DNA of 64,000 nucleotides from Sinonovacula constricta (GCA_007844125.1 CM017564.1:28327158-28391157); one strand, 5' to 3'. Shown: positions 47,500-60,074, counted from the first letter of the stretch. A program made the numbers and translations. The notes: generated by a model from the letters alone, not told the origin.

Positions 47500-50400
47500 C
47501 TATGTCTCAATATCCTCAATGTTCAGAACTATTTTTCTCCCAAAGTCCAGTTTGATGAGCGTTTCCTCCGATTGATTGGTAAGTGGTTGCCGTGGATATG
47601 ACCTTGACAGTGTGAATTTCTTCTGTGAAAATCCCAGAGTTGTCATGTAATCAAAGACAACCTGAAACAAACAATACATCAGTACATGTGCAGCAATCTA
47701 AGCCCATAATTGGTGGTTTTCTTACTACATGTACGAATCATACATGTGAACTTTTTCTGAGGCCAAAATGGGAGATTTTCACTTGCAAAGTGGGACATTT
47801 GTTATTTTCATATAAACAAAGAAGGAAGTTATCTGTTTCCAAGTAGGAAGATTTCTGAAAATATGTTCAAACAACACCCCTCATTTTCAAATAGTTTTGA
47901 ACCTTAGAAGAGGGAGTCTTCCTCAAAAGGCAGGAGAGTTCATATGTATGGTACAGATCATAACAATGTTTTTTAGAAAACACAGCTCACAAATAATTAC
48001 ATTTCTATTTAAATTACAGAGACAAAATTATGTTCCTTGTTTCATTCTCTGTAAACCCATATACTTCATATTTTGGAGAGTTTAACCCTTAAATGTAAAT
48101 CCTTATGTTCTACATTGACTTTTCTTTTATATAAAGTTATACATTGTTATAAATAAAAGTAACTTGTACCAATATTCTGCCATAAAATCCTTTTACTGTA
48201 TCAAATATTTGTAACCTTCTGTTTTTACTTTATTTAAAACAATAGTAGTAGTCTGACAATGTCCAGCAGTTTTCACCTCAAAATGTTTTAAACATCAATA
48301 TTAATTATGCATTAACTCCTGTTTTTTTGTTATACAACATAATCGAATAAGATTAAGCAAACATAGCCCTTCAAATGAAGTAGTTTGACAAAATCATATA
48401 TATAAAAACAATACTATTGTTCATATAAAAGTAATACTGTTCTTCAAATAAAAACAATGATGTTGTATACAAGATGCCAAAAATCAACACATCAAGAGTT
48501 ATCTGCCTTGTCCGCCATTACATGGCTGTTTCAGCCCTGCCAATCTAGAAGAAGTTGTAAGTTACTGCCCACGTCCAACTGTTACAATTGTCACACCATA
48601 CAATAATTAAATCTAGTATAAGAACATGGAACCGTTGATTTGAAAAGGACTTTAATTTGCTCCAATCTAGCCGAATACAGTCAATCTGCAGCCTACAGCC
48701 ATCATGCTACAATATTTAAATGAACTAAGTAGACATAATGAATGTATTATATATTTTCACTTGGGTATTTTATTTTCACTTGGGAATTTTATTTCAATCA
48801 ACATGTTTTCTTATATATGTGACTGAGCGTGTCATGCATTAACAATTTTCTGAACTAGATCTTCTTTATGCTTTATTTGAAATCAAGCCACCCCTACAAC
48901 TCATACTATGCTGTTGTTTTTTAAGCAACCTTTCATTATAAAAAGTGATGAAGGACAAATCAAATATCTCTGTAGAACCAGTGACACACAGCAGCTTAGC
49001 TGAAAGGCCTCTCCACATGAAAGTTTGTTTATTGGGTTTATCGTCTCACCAAAAGTATTTTAGTTATCTGGAGACAGTGTCCACTTGATGCAGATGTAGT
49101 GCTGCCTGCACTGTGTATAGCATGCCATGAACACCTGGCATGATACCACACCCAGTCACATTATCCTGACACCAGGCCAACCAGTCATGGAACTAATGTT
49201 ATATTTGCTTGAGCGTAAGCAAGGGAGCTTTACCACTACCATTTTTTACGACTTTGGTTTGAACCCAGGGCCTCCCATACCTGGAGCCGATGCTCTACAG
49301 ATTATGCAACCAGGTCCGGTCCCTTTCATTGTAAATGGGGATGAAAGATCTAGACAAATTTTCTAGGTAGAACCACCTACACACTGTTAGCTGAAAGGTC
49401 TTTCCACATGTTAGGAGTTGAGGAGCAAGAGGAGTTACAAGCTGATAACTCTATTTACTCTGCCACTGGCGTCCCTGAATCTACCGATTGTGGCAACACC
49501 TAGATACAGGTGAGTCAATATATAAGGGAAGTCAGCTTTACTTTTATTACACTTTTGTACTCTTCATCAAAGAGATAACATGCTGATATTAAGCATGAAG
49601 AGAGGTGGGCCCTCAGTTGAGGTCACAATCTAGAACATGACCGACTTTATCTGAGCTATATTTACCCATATTCTTAAACAGCTTAGCATTTATTTATTAG
49701 GCATAGGTGAACAACCAGTTTCTGCTGAAGAACATATGATCAGAACTATTTGCTGCTAATTTAGTAGCAGGAAGTATTGGGTACATTTGCATGTAGCTGT
49801 TAATAAATAATTTAACAGTGTTGTATTGGTGGATTAACCAATGCAATCATTTAGCTATTAAAAATGTTCACATAAAAAAAGATACAGTGCTGTCTTCAGT
49901 GAAATAACACTGTGACAAGTAACATCAATTCAGCCCATCTTAGAATCTACAGTACTTATGCTGGGAGCTGTATGATTAGGATCAACCCTTCCTGCTCAGT
50001 CTTTATAAAAAATACCTTTTTCAGTATATTCATGATTGATGGTATTGAGATGGAAACCAAAATGACACAGGGTTTGAAGGGAAGTTGTTCCAACTTTTAA
50101 ACTCAACAGTGAGGCATAAGACTTTCTTCTATCGCTTTCAGTTCTGTTAAAAAGAACTATCTAGTAGTGGTCTAATGGAGGATTCCAATTTGTTTATCAA
50201 TACATGTACAAATATTAAATCAGAACAACCTCCATGAGTATACAGTCACACAAAGGAGTTTTAATAAACAGATACCTCTACAGGAGAAACTGGCTCAATC
50301 AAGTTGTTCAATTAACTTTAATTTGGTAAAGTAAAAAGTTTTTAAACTGATGAAATAACAATTTATAAACTTACACCAAATGTGTTCCCATTTTTACTTT

Positions 50401-53400
50401 TCCCATAATCAAATGGTCCTAATTCAATTTGTGGAGGTTATTTATTTATTTATGACATGTTAGAACCATATATTTAGCACTTCTGTTTCTTAATATCAAT
50501 CACTGTTTGAGAACATAAAAAACAAAAAGTTGCAACTATGGCAAAGTCATAGAAATGGGATAAATGACCATTATATGATTCCCTTTGGGTTCATAAAAAA
50601 CATCAAAAAGTTTCAAAAAAGCATTGAAACCCAGAAATATTTGACAAATATATACATGCACTTAAACAAAAATATACTTAAAAGATCCACATTTTGCACT
50701 TGTATACACAAACATGCAGGCACGCATGCACACACGCACACATACACACAACCAGGGGACAAGTTATTGACCTAGCACATATATGAGACAGACATACATC
50801 TATTTATGCAATGGTCATCATCTTTATAGAAACACAACCAATCCAGCACATCAAACTCTCACAAAAGTTTCCATTATCAACAAGGTCATTGTTTATTTTG
50901 ACAACTTTGGAACTGACTCAACCTTGAAGATTAAGTTAATCTGATCAATATTTAATGTTCAAACAGGATGGGAAAATATCTTTGTACCGGCCTGCAAGAA
51001 ATGTTTGTGTCACTGCCAGTTAGACCAAGAATTTCAAGGTTAATGTTGACACAATTTTTTTTATTAAAAGGATCAATGCGTACCTTAAATTTTGTTCATT
51101 GTTCACAATATTTAGTCCGAACAGAGCAGATACTTTCATGTGTGGAGATCTTCCAGCTTATCTATTGTGTGCCAGTGGCTCTACTCAGACAGAGGCTGGG
51201 ATCTTCCTCCACCAACCATTAGCTGGACTTTGTATGTAAGACCATCATTGTGTCAGTGTGTTGTAAAAAAAATACAAAACAAAACAAAACAAAACAAGAC
51301 TGTCACAGAAAGTTTATCCCCCCGAACAGGTGTTTGTTTGAAGAAAGGGTAAAGTGATAATTTGTATAAAGAAAATTGGAAGAAATCAGTTATAATTTTT
51401 TCAATAAATAACTTTGTGGTTATCATTTTGACGAAAGAAAAAAATTATGCAATGGCAAAAAGTGATATGTGCTGGGTTAGTCAGCCATAACTCTGTGTTA
51501 AATGGTCAGACCAGAACATGCCAACCATATGCACATCTTCTTTGGTATTGATTGTTCCCATAAAGTTTAATTGAAATCCAGTAAGCTGTTGCTGAGAAAT
51601 AGCATAGAAATGGACGTTACTCTGTATACACACTATATAACTTCAAGGGCCATAACTCTGTGATGAAGGGTCCAACTGGAAAATGCTGAGGATATGTTCA
51701 TCTCTTTTTGGTATTGAAAGTTTCTACAAAGTTTCATTGAAATCCAGTCAGTAGTTGCTGAGAAGTAGCGTGGCATAGAAACAAAACTCGGACAAACGGA
51801 TGGACAATGCGCAAACAATATCCCCTCTCCTGATTCAATCGTTGGGGAATAACAAAGAACACTCATGCTCAAAGACAAATTGGATGATTATATCGGAAAT
51901 TATTTATTCAGATTTAGGTCAGTGAGATTGGCATCTAGTTCATATATTAATTGCATACTACAAACAACATTTAGCATGGAATTGAAGTGAAGATTGTGCT
52001 TATAATTTTAAATCCTGGCCACATGAGTGTTAGTGATTAACCTGGGGAGTAACATAGGGGGTATGAGTCCTGGCCACACAACAGTAAGTGTTTAACCTGG
52101 GTTGTAACAGACAGGGTGTGAGTCCTGACCACACAACAGTTAGTGGTTAACCTGAGGAGTAACATAGGGGGTATGAGTCCTGGCCACACAACAGTTAGTG
52201 GTTAACCTGGGGAGTAACATAGGGGTATGAGTCCTGACCACACAACAGTTAGTGGTTAACCTGAGGAGTAACATAGGGGGTATGAGTCCTGGCCACACAA
52301 CAGTTAGTGGTTAACCTGAGGAGTAACATAGGGGGTATGAGTCCTGACCACACAACAGTTAGTGGTTAACCTGAGGAGTAACATAGGGGGTATGAGTCCT
52401 GACCACACAACAGTTAGTGGTTAACCTGAGGAGTAACATAGGGGGTATGAGTCCTGGCCACACAACAGTTAGTGGTTAACCTGAGGAGTAACATAGGGGG
52501 TATGAGTCCTGGCCAAACAACAGTTAGTGGTTAACCTGAGGAGTAACATAGGGGGTATGAGTCCTGGCCACACAACAGTTAGTGGTTAACCTGAGGAGTA
52601 ACATAGGGGGTATGAGTCCTGGCCACACAACAGTTAGTGGTTAACCTGAGGAGTAACATAGGGGGTATGAGTCCTGACCACACAACAGTTAGTGGTTAAC
52701 CTGAGGAGTAACATAGGGGGTATGAGTCCTGGCCACACAACAGTTAGTGGTTAACCTGAGGAGTAACATAGGGGGTATGAGTCCTGGCCACACAACAGTT
52801 AGTGGTTAACCTGAGGAGTAACATAGGGGGTATGAGTCCTGACCACACAACAGTTAGTGGTTAACCTGGGGAGTAACATAGGGGGTATGAGTCCTGACCA
52901 CACAACAGTTAGTGGTTAACCTGAGGAGTAACATAGGGGGTATGAGTCCTGACCACACAACAGTTAGTGTTTAACCTGGGGTGTAACAGACTGGGTGTGA
53001 GTCCTGACCACACAACAGTTAGTGTTTAACCTGGGGTGTAACAGACAGGGTGTGAGTCCTGACCACACAACAGTTAGTGTTTAACCTGGGGTGTAACAGA
53101 CAGGGTGTGAGTCCTGACCACACAACAGTTAGTGTTTAATCTGGGGTGTAACAGACAGGGTGTGAGTCCTGACCACACAACAGTTAGTGTTTAACCTGGG
53201 GTGTAACAGACAGGGTGTGAGTCCTGACCACACAACAGTTAGTGTTTAACCTGGGGTGTAACAGACAGGGTGTGAGTCCTGACCACACAACAGTTAGTGT
53301 TTAATCTGGGGTGTAACAGACAGGGTGTGAGTCCTGACCACACAACAGTTAGTGTTTAACCTGGGGTGTAACAGACAGGGTGTGAGTCCTGACCACACAA

Positions 53401-55364
53401 CAGTTAGTGTTTAATCTGGGGTGTAACAGACAGGGTGTGAGTCCTGACCACACAACAGTTAGTAGTTAACCTTGGGAGTAACATAGGGGGTATGAGTCCT
53501 GACCACACAACAGTTAGTGATTAACCTGGGTGTAACAGACTGGGTGTGAGTCCTGACCACACAACAGTTAGTGATTAACCTGGGGTGTAACAGACTGGGT
53601 GTGAGTCCTGGCCACACAACAGTTAGTGGTTAACCTGGATAATAACAGACTGGGTGTGAGACCTGACCACACAACAGTTAGTGATTAACCTGGGTGTAAC
53701 AGACAGGGTGTGAGTCCTGACCACACAACAGTTAGTGATTAACCTGGGTGTAACAGACTGGGTGTGAGTCCTGGCCACACAACAGTTAGTGATTAACCTG
53801 GGTGTAACAGACTGGGTGTGAGTCCTGACCACACAACAGTTAGTGATTAACCTGGGTGTAACAGACTGGGTGTGAGTCCTGACCACACAACAGTTAGTGA
53901 TTAACCTGGGTGTAACAGACTGGGTGTGAGTCCTGACCACACAACAGTTAGTGATTAACCTGGGTGTAACAGACTGGGTGTGAGTCCTGACCACACAACA
54001 GTTAGTGAATAACCTGGGGTGTAACAGACTGGGTGTGAGTCCTGGCCACACAACAGTTAGTGGTTCATTAGGGGAGTAACAAAGTGGGTGTGAGTCCTGG
54101 CCACACAACAGTTAGTGGTTAACCTGGGTAGTAACAGAGTGGGTGTGAGTCCTGACCACACAACAGTTAGTGGTTAACCTGGGTGTAACTGACTGGGTGT
54201 GAGTCCTGACCACACAACAGTTAGTGATTAACCTGGGGTGTAACAGACTGGGTGTGAGTCCTGACCACACAACAGTTAGTGATTAACCAGGGGTGTAACA
54301 GACTGGGTGTGAGTCCTGGCCACACAACAGTTAGTGGTTTATCTGGGGAGTAACAAAGTGGGTGTGAGTCCTGACCACACAACAGTTAGTGGTTAACCTG
54401 GGTGTAACAGAGCGGGTGTGAGTCCTGGCCACACAACAGTTAGTGGTTAACCTGAGGAGTAACAGAGTGGGTGTGAGTCCTGGCCACACAACAGTTAGTG
54501 GTTAACCTGGGTAGTAACAGACTGGGTGTGAGTCCTGGCCACACAACAGTTAGTGATTAACCTGGGTGTAACTGACTGGGTGTGAGTCCTGACCACACAA
54601 CAGTTAGTGATTAACCTGGGGTGTAACAGACTGGGTGTGAGTCCTGACCACACAACAGTTAGTGATTAACCAGGGGTGTAACAGACTGGGTGTGAGTCCT
54701 GGCCACACAACAGTTAGTGGTTTATCTGGGGAGTAACAAAGTGGGTGTGAGTCCTGACCACACAACAGTTAGTGGTTAACCTGGGTGTAACAGAGCGGGT
54801 GTGAGTCCTGGCCACACAACAGTTAGTGGTTAACCTGAGGAGTAACAGAGTGGGTGTGAGTCCTGGCCACACAACAGTTAGTGGTTAACCTGGGTAGTAA
54901 CAGAGAAGGTGTGAGTCCTGGCCACACAACAGTTAGTGGTTAACCTGGGTGTAACAGAGTGGGTGTGAGTCCTGGTCACACAACAGTTAGTGGTTAATCT
55001 GGGGAGTAACAGAGTGGGTGTGAGTCCTGACCACACAACAGTTAGTGGTTAACCTGAGGAGTAACAGACTGGGTGTGTGTCCTGGCCACACAACAGTTAG
55101 TGGTTAACCTGGAGAGTAACAGAGTGGGTGTGAGTCCTGGCCACACAACAGTTAGTGGTTAACCTGGGGAGTAACAGAGTGGGTGTGAGTCCTGGCCACA
55201 CAACAGTTAGCAGGTTATCTTGGGCATAACAGAGAGGGTGTGAATACCTGTAGTTGTGATTGGTTCAAGAACCTGCGACTGTGAGACATGCCCAGCGGGG
55301 ACCTCAGGATGACCAGCGTCACATCTGGCGTATCAACACTTGGCTCCTGAGGAAGCTGGATTCT
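47500..55364 (-). CDS. UBX-domain protein, last two exons (possibly UBXN10)
   Basis: Exons 55364-55248 and 47661-47500, both phase 0, give 92 C-terminal residues and TAG. The first follows TTTATTGCAG and ends CTACAG|GTATTC; the second follows TTTGTTTCAG. The reading TLVILRSPLGMSHSRRFLNQ, LQVVFDYMTTLGFSQKKFTL, then SRSYPRQPL and LDFGRKIVLNIEDIET follows the UBX fold: R...F strand, helix, and the Y-P-R loop that enters p97/VCP. The RSP-G...RRF start resembles UBXN10, a p97 adaptor tied to IFT-B and ciliogenesis, but FAF1 and other UBX proteins are alternatives. Upstream exons are not recognised in the window. The intervening intron is 7.6 kb. Confidence 0.7.
47739..47950. mobile_element. 205-bp MITE-like repeat, copy 3
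   Basis: Best ends of the family: CATACATGTGAACT and, inverted, CATACATATGAACT. In the UBX-gene intron, 78 bp from the last exon. Confidence 0.8.
47960..48930. other. Intron sequence without recognised features
   Basis: AT-rich; TTTTCACTTGGG(T/A)ATTTTAT is duplicated at about 48755-48790. Nothing else recognised. Confidence 0.45.
48935..49480 (-). mobile_element. SINE-B fragments flanking an inverted SINE-A
   Basis: 48935-49020 and 49324-49415 are diverged direct copies (GATGAA, GTAGAACCA, TTAGCTGAAAGG, TCTCCACATG or TTTCCACATG). Both resemble the inverted SINE-B body. Between them sits SINE-A at 49021-49322; after 49415 the SINE-B remnant continues to about 49480. Confidence 0.65.
49021..49322 (-). 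mobile_element. SINE-A, near full-length, inverted
   Basis: Plus-strand start TTTGTTTATTGGGTTTATCG, complete body and head ending CAACCAGGTCCGGT; the B-box region has lost part of its sequence. Confidence 0.85.
50690..50752. repeat. CA-rich microsatellite
   Basis: Impure (CA)n with GC steps. Confidence 0.7.
51110..51268 (+). mobile_element. SINE-C fragment, head missing
   Basis: Body from ACTTTCATGTG through TCTTCCTCCACC to TTGTGTCAGTGTGTTGTAAA. Confidence 0.7.
51483..51850. repeat. Tandem pair of an interspersed repeat with GCCATAACTCTGTG motif
   Basis: Two units (about 51486-51615 and 51649-51850) share GCCATAACTCTGTG, TTTGGTATTGA, AAAGTTT(A/C)ATTGAAATCC and TTGCTGAGAA. The second continues into GGACAAACGGATGGACAATG. 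Units of this style are frequent in bivalve genomes (general knowledge). Confidence 0.7.
52012..55247. repeat. 55-bp minisatellite, about 58 copies, inside the UBX-gene intron
   Basis: Unit: TATGAGTCCTGGCCACACAA, CAGTTAGTGGTTAACCTGAG, GAGTAACATAGGGGG. Sub-blocks differ: ATAGGGGGTATGAG to about 52960, AGACAGGGTGTGAG to about 53450, then AGACTGGGTGTGAG and AGAGTGGGTGTGAG types. The last partial unit ends at the splice donor of exon 55248-55364. Open frames inside it are artefacts. Confidence 0.97.
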
Positions 55365-58120
55365 CTGCAATAAATAAGTGGCCATGATTTATCAAATAGA
55401 TTAAATCTCTTTCAATTTATAAAAAATGTTATCAATAATAATTTCTTAGGATCTTTGATTAATAAAGAAGTCTTAAGTGGAATGGTTAATCTGTAATCTT
55501 GTTGTATATATGGATGGGGGCTGTGTAAGTTGAAGATGGTTGTTGTCAGGGATGTAAATCAAATCATTAAACGTTATATTCAAATGTTAAGTATATTCGA
55601 ATCATATTTGAGAATAGTTCCTTTTAATGTTAACGTATCAATGTAATAAGACAACATAATAAGTTCATTAGATGAAATTGTACAACAAATACAAAATAGC
55701 TCACAATTTTAATATTTCACTGTACTAAACACAAACAATATATAAACACACACAGTCAATTATGTTCTGTGAACTAATCTTATAAATTACAATATGAGGC
55801 ATTTTCAAACAGACTAGACACAGGTGGTCAACAGTCTTGATTGGTTGGTGGTTGGATTAATGTTAAATTGTGATTGGCTGATTATAAGAGTATCGCTTGG
55901 ACTTATTTCCGAAGCCACAACATGTTGATTAGGTGCATTTAGTTACCAATACACAGGTGACCCTACTGAACTGTGATTGGCTCGTGTCAAGATTACCTGA
56001 CTGATTATAAACTGATAAAATACCAACCAATATATAGAAAGACTGTTTGAAAGTTGTAAGCTCGTGACATTAAAATGTGTTAAGTAAACCAGTGATGAAC
56101 AATTAAAAAGTCTGTAGATTTAAATTTTTGTTATTCAGAAAGAACGTAGCAAAAACACAGACCAGAAAATCATGGTGACAGAAAATAGCAGATGTCACGG
56201 TATTTTAAAGGAATAAAAAAAAACTATGAAGTAGAGTGACAAAAACAGATAATTATTACAATTAATGTTTGCATTACAGAGATCTAGTTGTGTTTTCCAA
56301 AAATAAAAGAAGTTGTGGTGGACTGTTAACAAATGGTATAGCCTTATACGATATTCTGCATTTATTACACACAGTCCAGGTCAAAGCTGGGTAGAGTCAG
56401 TATTATGGTACTTTTGAAATTTCACTGAGTAAGATCTGTGCTAACTACTATCCCCATGAGCAATTAAGTCAGATCTCCCTTACTGCTGCTAAATTTATCA
56501 GGGCAATAATACTTTTTAGGGTCCATAAGTTCAGTGGCACATGGCAACTGACCGATTGTCTTATCATTACATTTACCAAGACCTTTTCAATGATCACACA
56601 TATCTGGCAGACACTTTGATACATAAACAATGCAGGTTTCGCGCACTCGCCAAAACTCACTATTAAGACCAACTCACTATAAAGATCACTTTGAGTCAGA
56701 ACGGAAGGTGGTCTAAATAGAGGGAATTTACTTTATAGCCGAACAGCCAAACAGAACAAGAGCTGTCCATAGACAGTGTGCTCAACTGTTCTCAGTGCTG
56801 GATTGTTTAATGTTAGCTGTGAATAACCTTAACAAAAAAACAGAAAGAGGTGCATACCTGTGCTAAAATTATTATGTTACCTGGCCTACTGAAATTGGTC
56901 CAATATTTGAACAATTATGTCAAACTTGCATTTAAATATGTATGATGGTTTTTGCAAAAGAAACCTTAACAAAAAACTTCACAAACTCAGAAAAAGTATA
57001 CGACAAAAAGGGGGCATATCTGTGTCAAAATGAATGTTATCGTTTCCTGCCCTGTTGATTTAGGTTCTGCTTTTGATAGTGAACAAGCATTGCAAGTTGG
57101 AAGTGAATATGTATGACAATTCTGGGGAAACGGACAGGTGAGACATGACAATAACATATCAGAAAATGCCATGGCCCTGGCAGACATGTTTCTTTTTGAT
57201 GGATCAAAATTCTTTTTAACAACTTTTGTTCCCCCTGCCTACTAAAATTTCTGGTGTTATTTGATTAATTTGACCCAAAAGTTCTCGAGCAAAATGTTTA
57301 ATAGAGGCGTAACATGTGATACTGGACAACGAACAACATACTGGACAGAGGTTGATCACAACTGCTCAATCAAAACACATGGTCAGGTTGTCTAAGTAAT
57401 ATTGGTTAATAAATGGTTGATGTTCAATGCATCAAGACCTATCTTACTTTAGAGTTTCAAAATAATCTCCGCTACCAAACTATGACAGATGGAGTGTCAG
57501 AATGAGGGGTGAATGGAAGGACAGTCAGATAGATGGACATTAGATGCTCCACCCTTCAGTGTATGTAACAGTATTCTTCTAGTGTCCATAGCAACCTGTT
57601 TATGCTCACGCAAGGCAGGGAACATTTTTAGCATTGTCATAGTGCAGTCTCTGCACTGTGACACATTTATTTTGACAAAAATGCAGACACACTAACTGAC
57701 ATCATTTAAGTCATCTCCTGGTCTTATAAAGAAGAGAACTCTTTTTAATCATGCCATATATGTTACTTATTTCCTCATTACTCTTTGTACAGCTGACAAG
57801 ACGTACTGATATTGATAAAGTCTCAATTCAAGTGAGTAAACCTACAGTATGATGCAATAACATGATACTTCAACAACATAAGGTTAACCTGAATATGATG
57901 TTGTTTTTTTATTGGTACCTGTAATCAGCGTACCATCATGGTGCAGACTTATGTAAGTCCTGACCAAATGGTTCTGCTGTTCATTTGTTAAATGGTTCAA
58001 TGGATGGCAGATCACAATGTTATTATACAACATGCTTTATGCTTTGATACACAAAATTAACCCATCCACATTTAAAGAGTAAGTAATATGTTTACAGAAC
58101 TGAATAACCTGAGAGAATAA
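55365..58120. other. No recognised gene; possibly upstream intron of the UBX gene
   Basis: Short open frames only. I looked on the minus strand for further UBX-gene exons and found none I could support. Confidence 0.45.
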
Positions 58121-58126
58121 TTATGT

Positions 58127-58226
58127 TGGTTTATTGGGTTTATAGGAGTCCCACCAACAGTAATGCAGTTATCTGGAGATGGTGTGCACTTGAAGCAGAT
58201 ATAGTGCTGTCTTCACTGTGTATAAG
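58127..58226 (-). mobile_element. SINE-A 3' fragment, inverted
   Basis: TTTATTGGGTTTATAGGAGT through CTTCACTGTGTATA on the plus strand. Confidence 0.75.
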
Positions 58227-58284
58227 TATGTTATTATTGATTTATCCCAGGTTAATGTGTGTGACAAAATTATGTTTTTTTTTA

Positions 58285-58507
58285 AATACATTGCAGCAAC
58301 CAATTATGATCATTATTGAGATGCCCAGCTATTTGGTGGAGGAAGACCCCAGACAAATGTTTGGGTGGAACCACCAGCACACCACTAGTTAGGTGGAAGA
58401 TGTTCCCACAGTCAATCGAGCCAAGCAAGACTTGAACCCATGCAGTGAGAGGCTAAGCATTCAGAAGAGTTACGAATCGGTGACTCTACCACTAGGCCAC
58501 AGCTCTA
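58285..58507 (-). mobile_element. SINE-B copy, inverted
   Basis: Plus strand: AATTATGATCATTATTGAGA, GGTGGAGGAAGACC, GGTGGAACCACC and CTTGAACCCATGCAGTGAG, with the head ending CCACTAGGCCACAGCTC. Confidence 0.8.
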
Positions 58508-59670
58508 CCCTTAATTATTGAATTTAACCTAAGTTGTATATGTAGAACAAATGAACTAACAAAAAATAATACGATTTTGTTCATAGAGTCCCCACTCTGG
58601 ATGAATCACCGCATGCTCCGATCCTAGGCCCCAAATTTAAAAAAAATGTGGTATAAGCCGCAGAAGTTATTTAATTTTTGTTTACATAGATGTATTTATA
58701 TTTCCATTGTTTGCAGATAGAACAGTTTTGTTAGACTATAAGTTTAATATTTTCAGTATCTAATGAACACAAATATTAGATTCTATTTATCACATAATGC
58801 AAAACATCAGCTGTTTTTTGTTTATAATGCATCACCTTTATATAGTATGAACAGTCGGTATTGACATTGTGAAATTTGGTATGGGAGAATCTGCACAAAA
58901 ATAGTTCCACTCTTTACTCGACCATTTTCCATCAAAAGGAAAAAGATTTATTTATAACATGACTAAAATGTTATTTTTTTAATAATTAAAATGAAAATGT
59001 CCAACAAAATTCATGAAATGGTGATAACCAAGTGACCAGGAAATGACATATACACTACACATTCTGAATGACGCCACATTACGATAACTAACTAGTGTGT
59101 TACCAAAAATAACACATGAGTGTTAACTCACGCTCGCAAGATAGGTTAAGTGGTAAAAAGATGTATTGCAATTGTTTGCAGATAGAATAGTTTGTCTCTG
59201 AATTAAGTTAGACTAGTCTTCCACTGACCTATTTTTAAATTATTATAACGAATTGTGGGATAAATTCTACAAGAACCAGATGTATGAACAGCAAGGTTTC
59301 ATTGTACATGTAAACGAAAGAGTCTAGGTCAAATAAGGTCTACATGAGTGTAAATTTATTAGCAAATATTGCCATTTTAAATTCTTAATTATGTACATCA
59401 ATTGAAATAACTACATACTTTAATTAAAAATTGATATAATACTTGAAATATATTTAATTAAAAGCTGCCAATTTGCAAGCATAATAATGAGAATAATTTG
59501 AATACTTGAATATCTCATTGAAAAAAAATCATTGCAACCTAGAGGAAACCTTATTCTTTTAACTTAACTTTTAATTACAACATATAAAAAAGTTAAAGGT
59601 TGTATCGTATATATTGTTTGTGTTTAGTACAATAAAATATTAAAATTTTTGAGCTATTTTGCATTTGTAA

Positions 59671-59925
59671 GGGGCGCCCGTGGCGAAGAGGTCACGTCGC
59701 CGACTTGTAACTCCTTTGACCTCTTAGTCTCTCACCAACCGCGTGGGTTCGAGTCCCGTTCGGGGCGAAGGACTTAATGTGGGAAGGTCTTCCAGATGAC
59801 CCGTAGTGCCCTAATGGTTCTACCCAGACATTTGTTTGGGATTTTCCTCCACCAAAATATAGCTGGACGTCGCTATAATGATCATAATTAGTTGCTGCGA
59901 TTTATTTCAAAAACAAAAACAAAGG
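59671..59925 (+). mobile_element. SINE-B, best-preserved copy
   Basis: GGGGCGCCCGTGGCG head, B box GTGGGTTCGAGTCCCG, complete body and tail ATTTATTTCAAAAACAAAAA. Confidence 0.88.
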
Positions 59926-59974
59926 ATGTTTTATTTGGCAACATTGATAAAGTTCTAAATGAAAAGTCAGTATT

Positions 59975-60074
59975 AATGCTGAGGTCGATATGTAGTTTTG
60001 CGACCTGGGTAGTGTGATATCAACCGAGGACCACACTACCCAGCTCTGAAAAACTACATATTGACCTCAACATT
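59975..60074. mobile_element. 100-bp foldback element with 6-bp target duplication
   Basis: Arms 59975-60016 and 60032-60074 are inverted repeats (GAGGTCGATATGTAGTTTT against AAAACTACATATTGACCTC; CTGGGTAGTGTG against CACACTACCCAG) around a 15-base loop. AGTATT lies on both sides (59969-59974, 60075-60080). Confidence 0.75.

Noticed and set aside
53623..54108. 161-codon minus-strand frame with TNCCVVRTHTQSVTPRL units
   Set aside because: A product of 54-bp units (18 codons) within the minisatellite; neighbouring units of 55 bp break the frame.
52012..55247. CRISPR-like regular array
   Set aside because: Repeats are contiguous without unique spacers and lie in the intron of an animal gene; it is a minisatellite.
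58690..59215. LTR pair
   Set aside because: TTGTTTGCAGATAGAA(C/T)AGTTT occurs twice about 480 bp apart, but similarity is short and no retroelement features lie between.
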